From assembly GCA_905210435.1 (NCBI GenBank), contig CAJLWO010000040.1, forward strand, positions 1 through 25,892: a stretch of 25,892 bases of DNA, written 5' to 3'. Under the pieces are notes generated by a model. That model saw only the letters and a list, made by a program, of their open reading frames with translations. It searched no databases and was not told the origin of the DNA. Origin of the DNA: an uncultured Bacteroidales bacterium. Its GTDB lineage: Bacteria; Bacteroidota; Bacteroidia; Bacteroidales; Muribaculaceae. This document shows positions 7,417 to 16,285 of the stretch, in pieces; position 1 is the stretch's first letter; each line of letters opens with the position of its first letter. The position numbers and the translations under genes were made by a program.

Positions 7417-8469
7417 TTAGCCCTTCTTCAAACTAATCAATAACACAGCTAAAAAGTTTAACAGCACTCTTTTTTTCCTTTGCAAAAAATACACTCCCTT
7501 GATTAGCTTATATTTCATACCGGCTTGAAATTCAAACAGACTTCTATCCTGAAGCAGGTTATTATATTCCTCGTCCTGTATGATTTTTTTGAATATCTTA
7601 TATTTTTGCTGCAAGGGAATACGCGCCTTCATTATCGAAAATCTCATCAGGAAATAAACCTGACAGAATGCATAGGCATTTCCTACATTATTATACTGCG
7701 TACCATCATAGAATTCATTTATGACTCGGGCTGTTGCCAATATTTTTGAAAACGTCTGTTCATTATAATTTCGTGACAGGCTCTTGGCATTGAACATATA
7801 ATTATATAGAACCGAAGGTACGTACGAAAAACTCCGGCACCTACACATAAACATGTAGGTAAACACCAAATCTTCCGACATACACACACGCTCGCTGACA
7901 AACTTGAAATCTATCAATTCACGCCTGTAAACGCCATGCCATACACCGAAATGCAGATGTTTTTGGCTGAAATCCATAATAAAGCGCCGGGCAAGTCCGG
8001 CTACGGCAGCACCACGATATACTTTTTTATCCATCTCCAGAACATCTACGAAGCGTAAAGACGGGAGCTGCTGACGGAATCCGCAATACACGCAATCCAC
8101 ATCATTAACGGTCGCCTCTTTCATAAGTAGACTATACATATCCTTATCAAGCCAATCATCCGGGTCAACAAACGCTACATAATCACCTGTAGCAATTTCA
8201 AGACCTGAATTTCGCGCGAACCCTGCTCCTGCATTCTCCTTATGTATTACTTTTATTCTATCGTCATGTGCTGCCCACTCATCGCATTTAGCCGGGCAAT
8301 TGTCAGGCGACCCGTCATCGACCAATATTATTTCCAAATTGGAATATGTCTGCGACACAATGCTCCTTAAACATCGGTCAAGATACGGCTCTACATTATA
8401 TATTGCGACTATTACACTCAATAGTCTTTCATCTTTATGCTCCATATAATACTTTAAACTATATCCCAT
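7417..8469 (-). CDS. Glycosyltransferase family 2
   Basis: A GT-A family 2 glycosyltransferase of 350 residues. Typical motifs are LLSVIVAIYNVEPYLDRCLRS (broadly residues 16-36), LVDDGSPDN (49-57), the NAGAGFARNSGL nucleotide/acceptor segment (79-90) and VDPDDWLD (101-108), whose D102/D104 coordinate the metal-bound nucleotide sugar. Residues 320-347 end in a basic/hydrophobic stretch that may sit on the membrane. The first ATG (8469) overlaps the polymerase gene by 16 bases. An alternative start at 8445 (MEHKDERLLSVIV) would remove the overlap, has a more AT-rich leader typical of Bacteroidetes, and gives a more usual N-terminus. Donor and acceptor are unknown. Confidence 0.92.
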   Translation of the reverse strand: MGYSLKYYMEHKDERLLSVIVAIYNVEPYLDRCLRSIVSQTYSNLEIILVDDGSPDNCPAKCDEWAAHDDRIKVIHKENAGAGFARNSGLEIATGDYVAFVDPDDWLDKDMYSLLMKEATVNDVDCVYCGFRQQLPSLRFVDVLEMDKKVYRGAAVAGLARRFIMDFSQKHLHFGVWHGVYRRELIDFKFVSERVCMSEDLVFTYMFMCRCRSFSYVPSVLYNYMFNAKSLSRNYNEQTFSKILATARVINEFYDGTQYNNVGNAYAFCQVYFLMRFSIMKARIPLQQKYKIFKKIIQDEEYNNLLQDRSLFEFQAGMKYKLIKGVYFLQRKKRVLLNFLAVLLISLKKG

Positions 8470-9617
8470 ACGAATGCACTTCCGAACAGACCGGGCTTTC
8501 CAACCTGCATGAAGAACTTCACATAATACGCTAAGAAAAATAGTCCGATAAGTGCCCAGTCAGTTAACTTGTATTTCTTTTCTGGAGTAAGCATACCGCC
8601 TATTATGATTGGTTCCATAGGTAGCAACCACCACGCCATACGGCCGATAAGCTCAATATTGCCTCCTACCACACCTATTATTATTGCAATGTAACTCCCA
8701 TAATAAGCTATAGCGAAACGCCGGTCGCGGCGACACACTGCAAAACCGAACCATATTATCGCACAGTTACACAAAAAATCGGTAATTTCTCGGACCGCAC
8801 TGTTTTCTATACCCTGCGCTTTATCAAGATCCCCCTCTTCGGTAAACCATTTGTCACTATTATCCACATACCCTTCAAAATTAGTATTCTCAAATGAATC
8901 GACCGATTGTAAGGAATCGGCGAAACTATCGAGATTTGTAATATCCCAAACTACAGTCAGTAAAAGGAAACCGCCCAATAACGGCAATGCCGATTTCAAA
9001 TATTTCGTAAAATCAACATACACGCACACAAGGAATACTCCGATAGCGAACAGACCGCTGAGATGTATGAACGGTATTATCAAGAGCATCACATACATAT
9101 TTTTGATTTTATGCTCAAGATAATAATAGTATGCATAAAATATAAATGAAATGGCAATGAACTGACGGATAAAATTTTCCGATGCATCAAGAGTAAAAAA
9201 ATAAAAAATCGGCACCATCCAGAAAGCATATTTGTGGAATTTCTTCACCACAAACATAAATCCCGTTATAAGTAAACCGCTATAAAACATAAACGCGAAA
9301 TAAAACGGTATCTTTAAATTACGCACCGTTATGACAAAAATATCATACAGAAATTCTCGTGTGATATTATCGCCGGCATAAATGTCATATTCAAGTTCAT
9401 CCGCATAATGAGGATAATCTACACCACGGTCAAAACGCAACCCCTGTATCAATGTGTAGAATACTATTATAGGCAATGCATAATACCAATAATAATTATT
9501 ATCCCGGTTCTTATATGTGATGCCCCAGCTGCAGAACACTATCACAGCTACCAAAAACAGCCGTAATGCCCAGAAGGTAGAGACACTCTCCATCAATATT
9601 TCCTTACAGAGTATCAT
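8454..9617 (-). CDS. EpsG-family polysaccharide polymerase (Wzy-type)
   Basis: A 387-residue multi-pass membrane protein with about 10-11 hydrophobic segments. It has the EpsG-family features: IQGLRFDRGVDYPHY (58-72, a variant of the R-G-D-Y loop), a following soluble loop, and SENFIRQFIAIS in the middle. EpsG-like proteins are proposed to polymerise undecaprenyl-linked repeat units outside the inner membrane, in place of Wzy. It overlaps the flippase gene by 4 bases (ATGA), a translational-coupling arrangement, and also overlaps the GT2 reading frame. A second ATG at residue 9 (MESVSTF) is possible, but the ATGA overlap favours 9617. AT content is among the highest in the window. Function is inferred from family and context. 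Confidence 0.87.
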   Translation of the reverse strand: MILCKEILMESVSTFWALRLFLVAVIVFCSWGITYKNRDNNYYWYYALPIIVFYTLIQGLRFDRGVDYPHYADELEYDIYAGDNITREFLYDIFVITVRNLKIPFYFAFMFYSGLLITGFMFVVKKFHKYAFWMVPIFYFFTLDASENFIRQFIAISFIFYAYYYYLEHKIKNMYVMLLIIPFIHLSGLFAIGVFLVCVYVDFTKYLKSALPLLGGFLLLTVVWDITNLDSFADSLQSVDSFENTNFEGYVDNSDKWFTEEGDLDKAQGIENSAVREITDFLCNCAIIWFGFAVCRRDRRFAIAYYGSYIAIIIGVVGGNIELIGRMAWWLLPMEPIIIGGMLTPEKKYKLTDWALIGLFFLAYYVKFFMQVGKPGLFGSAFVWDIV

Positions 9618-11161
9618 CGCAACAATTTTTTAATCGGTAACAATTCTATCACACGCCGCATGAACGCACGCATTTCCGGCGCTACAAGCCACAATAGAAA
9701 TCCTTCAAAAAACACAAAAACTGACACAGTTATGACGGCATTGATTGCGAATTTTGCGAAATTATCTGCATCAAGCAATATTTCCTTAAGTCCTACTGTC
9801 GTGAAATAAGCGACAAAGGCAAACACCGCAACATGCTTAGCATACAACTTAACGTAGGTGAGTAGCGACACTTTCATTCCCCATCGGAAAAGATATATCG
9901 GTTTCCATGTCCCGACAATCAGCACAAGAGAAATCAGCACGCCTGACAAGATGCCTGTAATGCCGAAAAAATAACCGAGCAGTATCGACAGCGATATATT
10001 GAGCACAGCCTCGGTGATTGGCGCCCAGATATCGGCAAACATGCCGTAACCCTGTATGAAATTGTCGACCACCGTACGCATCAGCTGCATATACATGATG
10101 GCGATTATGACAAGCGACGTTTTTGTCTCAAGAAGATAACCGGGACCAATCCACAGGTTGACAAACTGGTCGGCAAGCATATAAAGGCAATAACAGAATG
10201 TAGTGGCAATCAGAAAGCGTGACGTAAAAATCTCTTTGAACACGCGGAGGGTGTGGTCGCGGTCGCCATGCGCAATCAGGTCGCCGACTCCCGCAGCTAC
10301 CCCGTTGAATACCGATTGCATAAGCATTGTGATACCCAGCACAATCAGCATGTAGTTGCCGTAAATCGCCACAAGGGTAAGATTGGCATACGCATAAATG
10401 ATAAGGGGCGACGTCTGCGACAGAACATATCCTGCCACCTTATGAAAAAACAATTGCTTTATCTTGGTAATGATTACCGCATATTTCCTGCGCAGCTCCT
10501 TGCTCACCTTAGTCGTTACGTCAGCAAGAAACGGGAATGTGCGGTTGACCATACGCTGGAGGCTTATTGTTGCAATCGTACTGAATACTACCTGAAGCAC
10601 AAGCCACCACACATAGCCCTCAGGCAAGAATATCATAGCAAGTATCTGCGCCAGACTACGGGCAAGCATTACCGATTTGTAACTGTACGATATCTTGTAT
10701 TCCTGCTGCGAGGCCGTCAGTATCACCTGCTTGTAATTGAAAAAATAGGTCAGTAAGGCAGTATACAGCAATACTCCGAACGATGCATACGCATACCATA
10801 GCGGCAAATCCATCTTCTTGAAGAAGATAGGGAAAAAGACCATCAGCACTATCGCCCCGGCTGCAACAATAAGAGCAATCCTCCGATATAGCCAGCCCTG
10901 AATACTTATGATTTCCGATATGGCTTGCCGGTTATCATCGGCAAGCGGCTTATAAAGAGAGAATGCCACAGCAGTACCTATGCCCAATTCTGCCAGATTA
11001 AGGAACTGAAGCAGATTGTTGGCGGTAGTGTTCAGTCCTAATACATCAGCACCGATATAACGTATGAAGACAGTGCGCGACACAAAGCCCAATGCCATCT
11101 CCAACACATAAAACAAAAGTGCTACTTTACTATTTTTTAAGCCCTTTGTAGTTCTTGACAT
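9614..11161 (-). CDS. Wzx-type polysaccharide flippase (MOP superfamily)
   Basis: A 515-residue inner-membrane transporter of the polysaccharide-transporter/Wzx branch of the MOP superfamily, expected to flip the lipid-linked repeat unit across the membrane. Hydropathy by eye gives about 12-14 helices. The N-terminal pattern RTVFIRYIGADVLGLN, then LLQFLNLAELGIGTA (roughly 29-64), is characteristic of Bacteroidetes oligosaccharide flippases. Its GC content is nearer to that of Wzc than to the downstream transferases. It couples to the polymerase by a 4-base overlap. Upstream lies a 332-base gap containing a long palindromic element, so expression of this and later genes may depend on read-through or on a promoter I could not locate. 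Confidence 0.92.
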   Translation of the reverse strand: MSRTTKGLKNSKVALLFYVLEMALGFVSRTVFIRYIGADVLGLNTTANNLLQFLNLAELGIGTAVAFSLYKPLADDNRQAISEIISIQGWLYRRIALIVAAGAIVLMVFFPIFFKKMDLPLWYAYASFGVLLYTALLTYFFNYKQVILTASQQEYKISYSYKSVMLARSLAQILAMIFLPEGYVWWLVLQVVFSTIATISLQRMVNRTFPFLADVTTKVSKELRRKYAVIITKIKQLFFHKVAGYVLSQTSPLIIYAYANLTLVAIYGNYMLIVLGITMLMQSVFNGVAAGVGDLIAHGDRDHTLRVFKEIFTSRFLIATTFCYCLYMLADQFVNLWIGPGYLLETKTSLVIIAIMYMQLMRTVVDNFIQGYGMFADIWAPITEAVLNISLSILLGYFFGITGILSGVLISLVLIVGTWKPIYLFRWGMKVSLLTYVKLYAKHVAVFAFVAYFTTVGLKEILLDADNFAKFAINAVITVSVFVFFEGFLLWLVAPEMRAFMRRVIELLPIKKLLR

Positions 11162-11200
11162 ACCGAATACTATGTTCTCTTTCTTGTAAAGCCATTTAAG

Positions 11201-11395
11201 AGAGAGTTTGGATTTAAATCAAATTAAGACTGAGAGGATTTTTTGAGGGAATTCCGCGAGTTGAAGAAGGAGCATAGCGAGCTATGCGACTGATGAAACC
11301 TGGCGGAATAAACCAAAAAAGACCTCAGGATTAATTTGAAGTTTTTCCTTGCATTCTCTTCTATTGTTTATACGGTTTAAATTCAAACACTCTCT
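11201..11395. repeat. Roughly 195-base imperfect palindromic element between wzc and wzx
   Basis: Three nested inverted repeats are visible. The outer arms are 11201-11218 and 11376-11395 (AGAGAGTTTGGATTTAAA against AGAGAGTGTTTGAATTTAAA on the other strand). The middle arms are 11220-11257 and 11303-11338, sharing CAAATTAA, CTGAG, TTTTTTG and TTCCGC in order. The centre 11272-11287 is a perfect GCATAGC-ga-GCTATGC stem. Transcribed in either direction this would fold into a long branched hairpin. It sits between the autokinase stop and flippase start within a minus-strand gene series. It resembles MITE/REP-like dispersed repeats; a regulatory RNA or attenuator role is possible. Confidence 0.6.
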
Positions 11396-11439
11396 AAGAG
11401 CAGCTGACCGGCTGCATGTAAAACTCCCGCGCAAAGTGG

Positions 11440-11479
11440 TGACGCGACATATCGTAAATAGACATTTTATGCCGCGTCA
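11440..11479 (-). other. Hairpin just downstream of wzc-like gene
   Basis: TGACGCGACAT (11440-11450) and ATGCCGCGTCA (11469-11479) pair at 10 of 11 positions around an 18-base loop, starting 14 bases beyond the autokinase stop codon on the minus strand. There is no T-run, so it is not a classical terminator. It could stabilise or partly terminate the wza-wzc transcript before the flippase. Confidence 0.35.
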
Positions 11480-11493
11480 GCCCGATAGATTTA

Positions 11494-13962
11494 CTATGAT
11501 TTTGAGCCCTTGCTACCGCTATTGCTGCCGTAGCCATAGCCGTAACCATAGCCATAGCCGTAAGATGCTTTTGACGATACTCCCTCGACAGCGTTAAGCA
11601 CCGTAGTGAGATTGGTGTAACGCTTGCCCTCGTAATAATCCTGAAGTGTATCGAGGAAGTCTCGTTTAAGATTACCCACTCTGACAACATAGACTGTACG
11701 GTCTACTGTGCGTGTGATGACGAGAGAGTCAGTGACAGGCTCCGTCGGAGGACAGTCAAGCAATACCACGTCATATCGTTTCTTAAGTTCATTAATCAGC
11801 TCGATAAAACGCTGGCTGTCGATAAGTTCCGCCGGATCCGGCGGAATTGCGCCCGCAGGCACTACATCGAGATACTCCATGCCGGATGCCTTTGTTACTA
11901 TAATATCGTCAAGTGTCGCGGTACCGGAAAGATAGGAAGTGACACCGCGGTGAGGCGCTCCGAAACTCTTTGACAATGTGGCTTTACGAAGGTCAACGTC
12001 AACAACCGCTACTTTTATCTTCTTCAGGGCGTAAGCTGCGGCAAGGTTGAGCGACACGAATGTTTTTCCGGAACCGGGTATTGCCGAGGTTACCATGGTG
12101 ACGATGCTCTTGTCTTCACGTCCGGCTGCTATACGCGAATTCATGAGCTCGAGATTGCTTCGTATCATACGGAATGCCTCATTGACGGCCGAACCGTTGC
12201 CATGCTTGACAACAATCTCGCTCGCACTGTCCTCACGACTCTTTTTCTTAAATAAATTTTTCAGTCTCGACGGTTTCTTGCCACAGAACGGAATACTCCC
12301 GAGGAACGGAGCCTTGACTCGGTCATCAAGGTCGGCACGCGAACGCACAAGTGTATCCATATTATAGCGGATGAATATCAGGCCGGTCGGAACCGCCATT
12401 GCAAAAATAAATGCAAACATCAGCGACTTCATACCGCGCGGAGCTACCGGCTTGTCAGCACCCATCGGGGGAGTAATGACACGCGTATTGTACGCTGTAA
12501 ACGTTTTTGACAGATCGTTCTCCTCTTTTTTCTCCAGAAGATACAGATAAAGCGATTCCTTTACTTTCTGCTGGCGCTCCACGCCCAGAAGGTCGTTGGC
12601 TTGAGTCGGACTGTTGGCTATGCGTCCTGACGTCCGCGCGCGCTCGGCTTCCAGATCATTCAGGGCGGTACGCAACTGCTGTGTCTGAGTGCTGACCGAC
12701 TGCACAATCGCCTTGCGCATTCCATCGAGACGGCGGTCAAAATCCTTCACCAGCGGATTGCTCATCGAATTGGCCGATACCAGACGGTTACGCTCCATCA
12801 ATGCCGTGTTATATTCTATTATCTCACTATTTGCCGCTCCGCTCGTGGCAAGTCCTGTTATCGACATGCTCGGCAACACCTTGTCATAATTATCGGGATT
12901 GGAAATAAACTCCTGCAAATGCTTGGCCATTGTATATTGGCTTTGCAATTCCAGTATTTTCTTCTCCGTCTCTGACTGTTTGGCAAGATCTACGGTAACT
13001 ATGGCCTGAAGGTCAGGAAGCGCATTTTTTGATTTATAGTTGGTAATTTCACGGTCTACATCAAGAAGTTCGTTTTTGATTATGTCAAGACGCTGCCCTA
13101 TGAAATCAGCGGTTGCATCAGTCATTCGGTTTTTATCTTCAATCCACTTCTCATTGTATACATCAATGACCGTATTAAGAATATCGGCAGCCCTTTCTCG
13201 CGAGTGGTCGGCAATCGAAAGGTTTATTACCGAGGCCTTTCTGCTGGCGAGCACAGCGTTCAAACTGTTTGTATACCCTTGCACTCTCCATGTCGTCGGC
13301 GTATGGTAGACATTTATTTTCATTGCCTCCTTGATTTCAGCACCATTATATTTCGGATTGGGCGAAATAATAAGAGTTCCGACAGGAGTAGCTACGGAGT
13401 CAATACCTTTGCCCAGGTCGAGGGTATATGTATCGGTGAATTTCTGTTTCACCGTTCCGCGCTGTTCTATTTTATTGATTATAAATTTTTTATCCGTTTC
13501 AAAATCGCCTGTCACTGAAAATGACGATTCTGCATCGTGATTTGCAAAAGTAAGCACAAATGGCTGGTTGGATCCATAGAGTGTCTGCTCGCGCAATCCG
13601 CCTATCTTCTTATAGTTGGTATTAAGGCCCAGATGCTCAATAACCTCCAGCATCACTGCCGGCGACTGTATGGCTTCAAGTTCATTGTCGACACTCGACA
13701 TCGGAGTAAAACCGCCGAGATCGCCAAGCGCGGCGGCCATATTTCCGAATCCGCCACCTTTGGTTTCTTCTTTTATAAGTATGGTTGCGGTCCGCATATA
13801 CGTAGGCTCCGTACTCACAAGTTTATACATGGTATAACCCATGACTATAATCAGTGAAATGGCATACCATTTCCAATGCGACAAGCACATTCTTAACATT
13901 TCCACAAAAGGTATTCCCTTTGATTTTTTTGCCTTTGGGTCCGTATCGACTAATAGTGACAT
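11494..13962 (-). CDS. Wzc-like polysaccharide co-polymerase with tyrosine autokinase
   Basis: An 822-residue inner-membrane protein that sets polysaccharide chain length and couples synthesis to export. Order: a short cytosolic N-terminus, TM1 (about 31-48), a periplasmic Wzz/GNVR region with coiled-coil stretches (about 290-480), TM2 (about 511-531), then a cytosolic BY-kinase. The kinase has Walker A IPGSGKT (628-634), Walker A' VAVVDVDLRK (651-660) and Walker B VVLLDCPP (732-739). The tail is a tyrosine cluster of six Tyr-Gly repeats (801-812), the expected autophosphorylation region. It lies 71 bases downstream of the Wza-like gene and upstream of the flippase. Length and layout match Bacteroidetes members. 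No dedicated Wzb-type phosphatase is visible in the window. Confidence 0.95.
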   Translation of the reverse strand: MSLLVDTDPKAKKSKGIPFVEMLRMCLSHWKWYAISLIIVMGYTMYKLVSTEPTYMRTATILIKEETKGGGFGNMAAALGDLGGFTPMSSVDNELEAIQSPAVMLEVIEHLGLNTNYKKIGGLREQTLYGSNQPFVLTFANHDAESSFSVTGDFETDKKFIINKIEQRGTVKQKFTDTYTLDLGKGIDSVATPVGTLIISPNPKYNGAEIKEAMKINVYHTPTTWRVQGYTNSLNAVLASRKASVINLSIADHSRERAADILNTVIDVYNEKWIEDKNRMTDATADFIGQRLDIIKNELLDVDREITNYKSKNALPDLQAIVTVDLAKQSETEKKILELQSQYTMAKHLQEFISNPDNYDKVLPSMSITGLATSGAANSEIIEYNTALMERNRLVSANSMSNPLVKDFDRRLDGMRKAIVQSVSTQTQQLRTALNDLEAERARTSGRIANSPTQANDLLGVERQQKVKESLYLYLLEKKEENDLSKTFTAYNTRVITPPMGADKPVAPRGMKSLMFAFIFAMAVPTGLIFIRYNMDTLVRSRADLDDRVKAPFLGSIPFCGKKPSRLKNLFKKKSREDSASEIVVKHGNGSAVNEAFRMIRSNLELMNSRIAAGREDKSIVTMVTSAIPGSGKTFVSLNLAAAYALKKIKVAVVDVDLRKATLSKSFGAPHRGVTSYLSGTATLDDIIVTKASGMEYLDVVPAGAIPPDPAELIDSQRFIELINELKKRYDVVLLDCPPTEPVTDSLVITRTVDRTVYVVRVGNLKRDFLDTLQDYYEGKRYTNLTTVLNAVEGVSSKASYGYGYGYGYGYGSNSGSKGSKS
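11527..11562 (-). repeat. Short in-frame tandem repeat encoding the (Tyr-Gly)6 tail
   Basis: A 36-base run of TAT/TAC-GGC/GGT-type hexamers on the minus strand encodes six Tyr-Gly units at the C-terminus of the autokinase. Third-position changes break perfect identity, so slippage would be slower than in a perfect repeat, but gain or loss of whole 6-base units would keep frame and change the number of phosphorylatable tyrosines. Confidence 0.7.
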
Positions 13963-14033
13963 GATTTTATCGTTGAAAAGCTACGTCTTTTTTTACTGTT
14001 TCTGTTTTGGAGAAAGAGATGACGGCAACGCGC

Positions 14034-14831
14034 CTATTTGAATATAAGCACTGCTACGGATGTCAGCACTGAAGCTATTGAAATCCAGAATGATGTCGAG
14101 ATAAGGTTATTACCGTTGACTGTCGACATACGACCGCGTGCGGGATTGGGCGTGACGTAAATCATGTCGTCCTGCTGTATGATGAAAGCGGGCGATTTCG
14201 TCACTTTTTCCGCATCGGTCAGATCGAGATTGTAAGTCTTGAGAATACCGTTTTCGCGGCGGAGCACTTTGACTCCGATGCGGTCGCCGTAGATGGTTAG
14301 GTCGCCGGCGTTGGCAAGAGCGTCAAGCACCGTCATGCGGTCACGGTCTATCGGGAAACGCCCGGGCTTGGCTACTTCACCTGTCACGCCATAGAATACA
14401 TTGACAAAACTTACCGAAACAACCGGGTCATCAAGCAGTTTCTGCGCTATGAGCTCATTCTGTATTTTATCTGAGATTTCAGACCTCGTAAGCCCTTCTA
14501 CTTTTATCTGACCAAGTATCGGGAAATTTATATCGCCATCCTTATTTACCGTATAGGTAGCCACCTGCTGGTTGTAGGCCTGCGAACTTCCGCGGCCGGC
14601 AAGAGTGGTGACCAGAGGTAAGTTGAATATGGCCGCCAATTCAGGATTCTGACATGTGACGATTATCGAAAGTTCATCGTTCGGTTTTGCCACAATACTG
14701 TTATTATGGTCGATTTCAAGCACTTTTTCCGTCTCAAGGTCCTGGAAATAAACTATATTCTTCGGCATTCCGCACGATGTCAGCAGCAATAGCGACGGCA
14801 GGAATATCTTTAAGATTTTTTTCTTTATCAT
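14034..14831 (-). CDS. Wza-like polysaccharide export lipoprotein
   Basis: A 265-residue outer-membrane polysaccharide export protein. The signal peptide IKKKILKIFLPSLLLL ends in the lipobox LTSC, with lipidated C20. The polysaccharide export domain follows with YTVNKDGDINFPILGQIKVEG (about 92-112). A SLBB-like beta-grasp segment holds GEVAKPGRFPIDRDRMTVLDAL (about 151-172), and QQDDMIYVTPNP occurs near 219-230. A final hydrophobic segment (about 245-264) matches the C-terminal membrane-spanning helix of Wza-type channels. It is the first gene of the minus EPS arm, 71 bases before the autokinase, the usual wza-wzc pairing. I did not find a clean TAnnTTTG promoter in the 159 bases between it and the TolC-family gene. 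Confidence 0.92.
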   Translation of the reverse strand: MIKKKILKIFLPSLLLLTSCGMPKNIVYFQDLETEKVLEIDHNNSIVAKPNDELSIIVTCQNPELAAIFNLPLVTTLAGRGSSQAYNQQVATYTVNKDGDINFPILGQIKVEGLTRSEISDKIQNELIAQKLLDDPVVSVSFVNVFYGVTGEVAKPGRFPIDRDRMTVLDALANAGDLTIYGDRIGVKVLRRENGILKTYNLDLTDAEKVTKSPAFIIQQDDMIYVTPNPARGRMSTVNGNNLISTSFWISIASVLTSVAVLIFK

Positions 14832-14990
14832 GATTGATTTTTTGATTATATCATTACCTTAACGTATGACAGGTATGCTTTATTATATTTTATTAAGAAA
14901 TTTTCGCATAAGACAATCTTATCTCCGGGTGTTCAGGTTATCATGCCCAACCGGCCCGCCGAGGCTGCATGTCCGCGGATATATGCTTTT

Positions 14991-16205
14991 TTATTGTCCG
15001 ACATTTTCATCATAACGCGACAGTTCGACAAGTGCATTGTAATATTGGCGCTGAAGCTCGGTATACTGCACTCCCGCCTCCACAAAATAATTTATATCGA
15101 GCACAAGCTCAGTGAGAGTGATGGCGCCTGAATCATAAGCGCGTCGCAGTAATCCGGCATTATCGCTGGCAGTCAGCGCTTTGCCGCATTGTTCTAAGGC
15201 TTCTTTGAGACTGAGAGCCCTGCGGTACGTCGCCTCTATGCTCTTTTCAAGTTTTATCTCTTCGGCCTTTTCTCCGAACATCGCCGAAATTTCCTCCGAA
15301 GCAGCAGCCCGGCGCTCTTTCGTGGCCCTCCACACCGGCACACTCACACCGACAGTGAATCCGTTGAACAGTTCGCCACCCTCATGCGAAAGGCGGTACC
15401 CTGCGCTGAATCCCGGCAAAACGCTTTGCGAAGCCACTTTTTTACGGGCTTTTGCCACAAGTGTCGCGTTCCTTGCCTCACACAACGAGGGGTCTGCGGC
15501 TTTGGCATCATCGATATATTGCTCCAAAGTCCTCAGCCCGATAAGCGGGAAATTATCCAGCGTATCACACTGTGCCATTATCCCGTCAGCGCTCTCAGCC
15601 GTTGCCGTCAGTTCTCCCATAAGCGCCTCTTTTGCAGTTGCCGCCTCTGAGAGTTTCAGTTTGAAACCGGCAAGTTCAATCCTAATTTTGTTTACTTCGA
15701 GAATGCTTACATCACCGCGCATATAATCGGCCTCAAGGGTATCAAGCAACTTGTCGCAACCGTCGACAGCCTCCGACATCTGCCCGATGACGCGATTTGC
15801 GGCTATGATGTCAACAAGCAATGCGCGCAATTTCATACGCTGCGTGTTGCGCTCCGTTTCATTTCTCAATTTCAAGCCGCTACGCTCATATTCAATCTGT
15901 CTGCTCCGGGCACCGTATACTCCGGGCCACTCAAACGGCTGCGACACCGACAGATTGAATTTCTGCTCTCCGCTTCCACTCCTGAGATATTCAAACTCAG
16001 CCTCGGGGTCGGGCAGCACATTGCCGACTCCAAGCGCCGCCGACTCCGCATCAGTCTTGAGGGCCGACAACTCCAGTTGCCTGTCTTTTGTAAGTAATGT
16101 CTCCACAATCCCGTCAAAATCGTTGGCATCGGCATACAGGCCGGCCATACCGAGCAATGAGATGGCAGCTACATTTTTTACATAGCTTGTTCTATTTTTT
16201 TTCAA
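14991..16205 (-). CDS. TolC-family outer-membrane efflux protein (CzcC/CusC-like)
   Basis: A 404-residue outer-membrane channel component. A signal peptide is plausible (MKKNRTSYVKNVAAISLLGM, cleaved after about AGLYA). There is no lipobox cysteine, so unlike CusC it is probably not lipidated. Long alternating helices such as YERSGLKLRNETERNTQRMK and the internal duplication of the OEP fold fit the family, with PDPEAEF near 66-72. Length is at the short end of the family. Its gene is the last of the efflux block, 211 bases after the RND gene, with its own predicted promoter at 16286-16316. It would therefore be expressed separately from, or in addition to, the pump. Family assignment is good; pairing with this pump is by position. 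Confidence 0.87.
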   Translation of the reverse strand: MKKNRTSYVKNVAAISLLGMAGLYADANDFDGIVETLLTKDRQLELSALKTDAESAALGVGNVLPDPEAEFEYLRSGSGEQKFNLSVSQPFEWPGVYGARSRQIEYERSGLKLRNETERNTQRMKLRALLVDIIAANRVIGQMSEAVDGCDKLLDTLEADYMRGDVSILEVNKIRIELAGFKLKLSEAATAKEALMGELTATAESADGIMAQCDTLDNFPLIGLRTLEQYIDDAKAADPSLCEARNATLVAKARKKVASQSVLPGFSAGYRLSHEGGELFNGFTVGVSVPVWRATKERRAAASEEISAMFGEKAEEIKLEKSIEATYRRALSLKEALEQCGKALTASDNAGLLRRAYDSGAITLTELVLDINYFVEAGVQYTELQRQYYNALVELSRYDENVGQ

Positions 16206-16285
16206 GTGGTTATCCTTTAATTAATAGTTTGGCGGAGCACAAGCCTCATGACTATACATACAATCGGCATAGCTGTTTGCGACCG

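Noticed and set aside
10253..10756. Open frame of 167 codons antisense to the flippase gene
   Set aside because: Arg/His/Tyr-rich shadow translation with no homology I recognise, fully inside a real gene.
14970..14992. Possible plus-strand terminator (GCAT..TCCG/CGGA..ATGC followed by six T)
   Set aside because: No plus-strand gene lies upstream, and the T-run runs into the end of the TolC-family gene on the other strand; probably coincidence.
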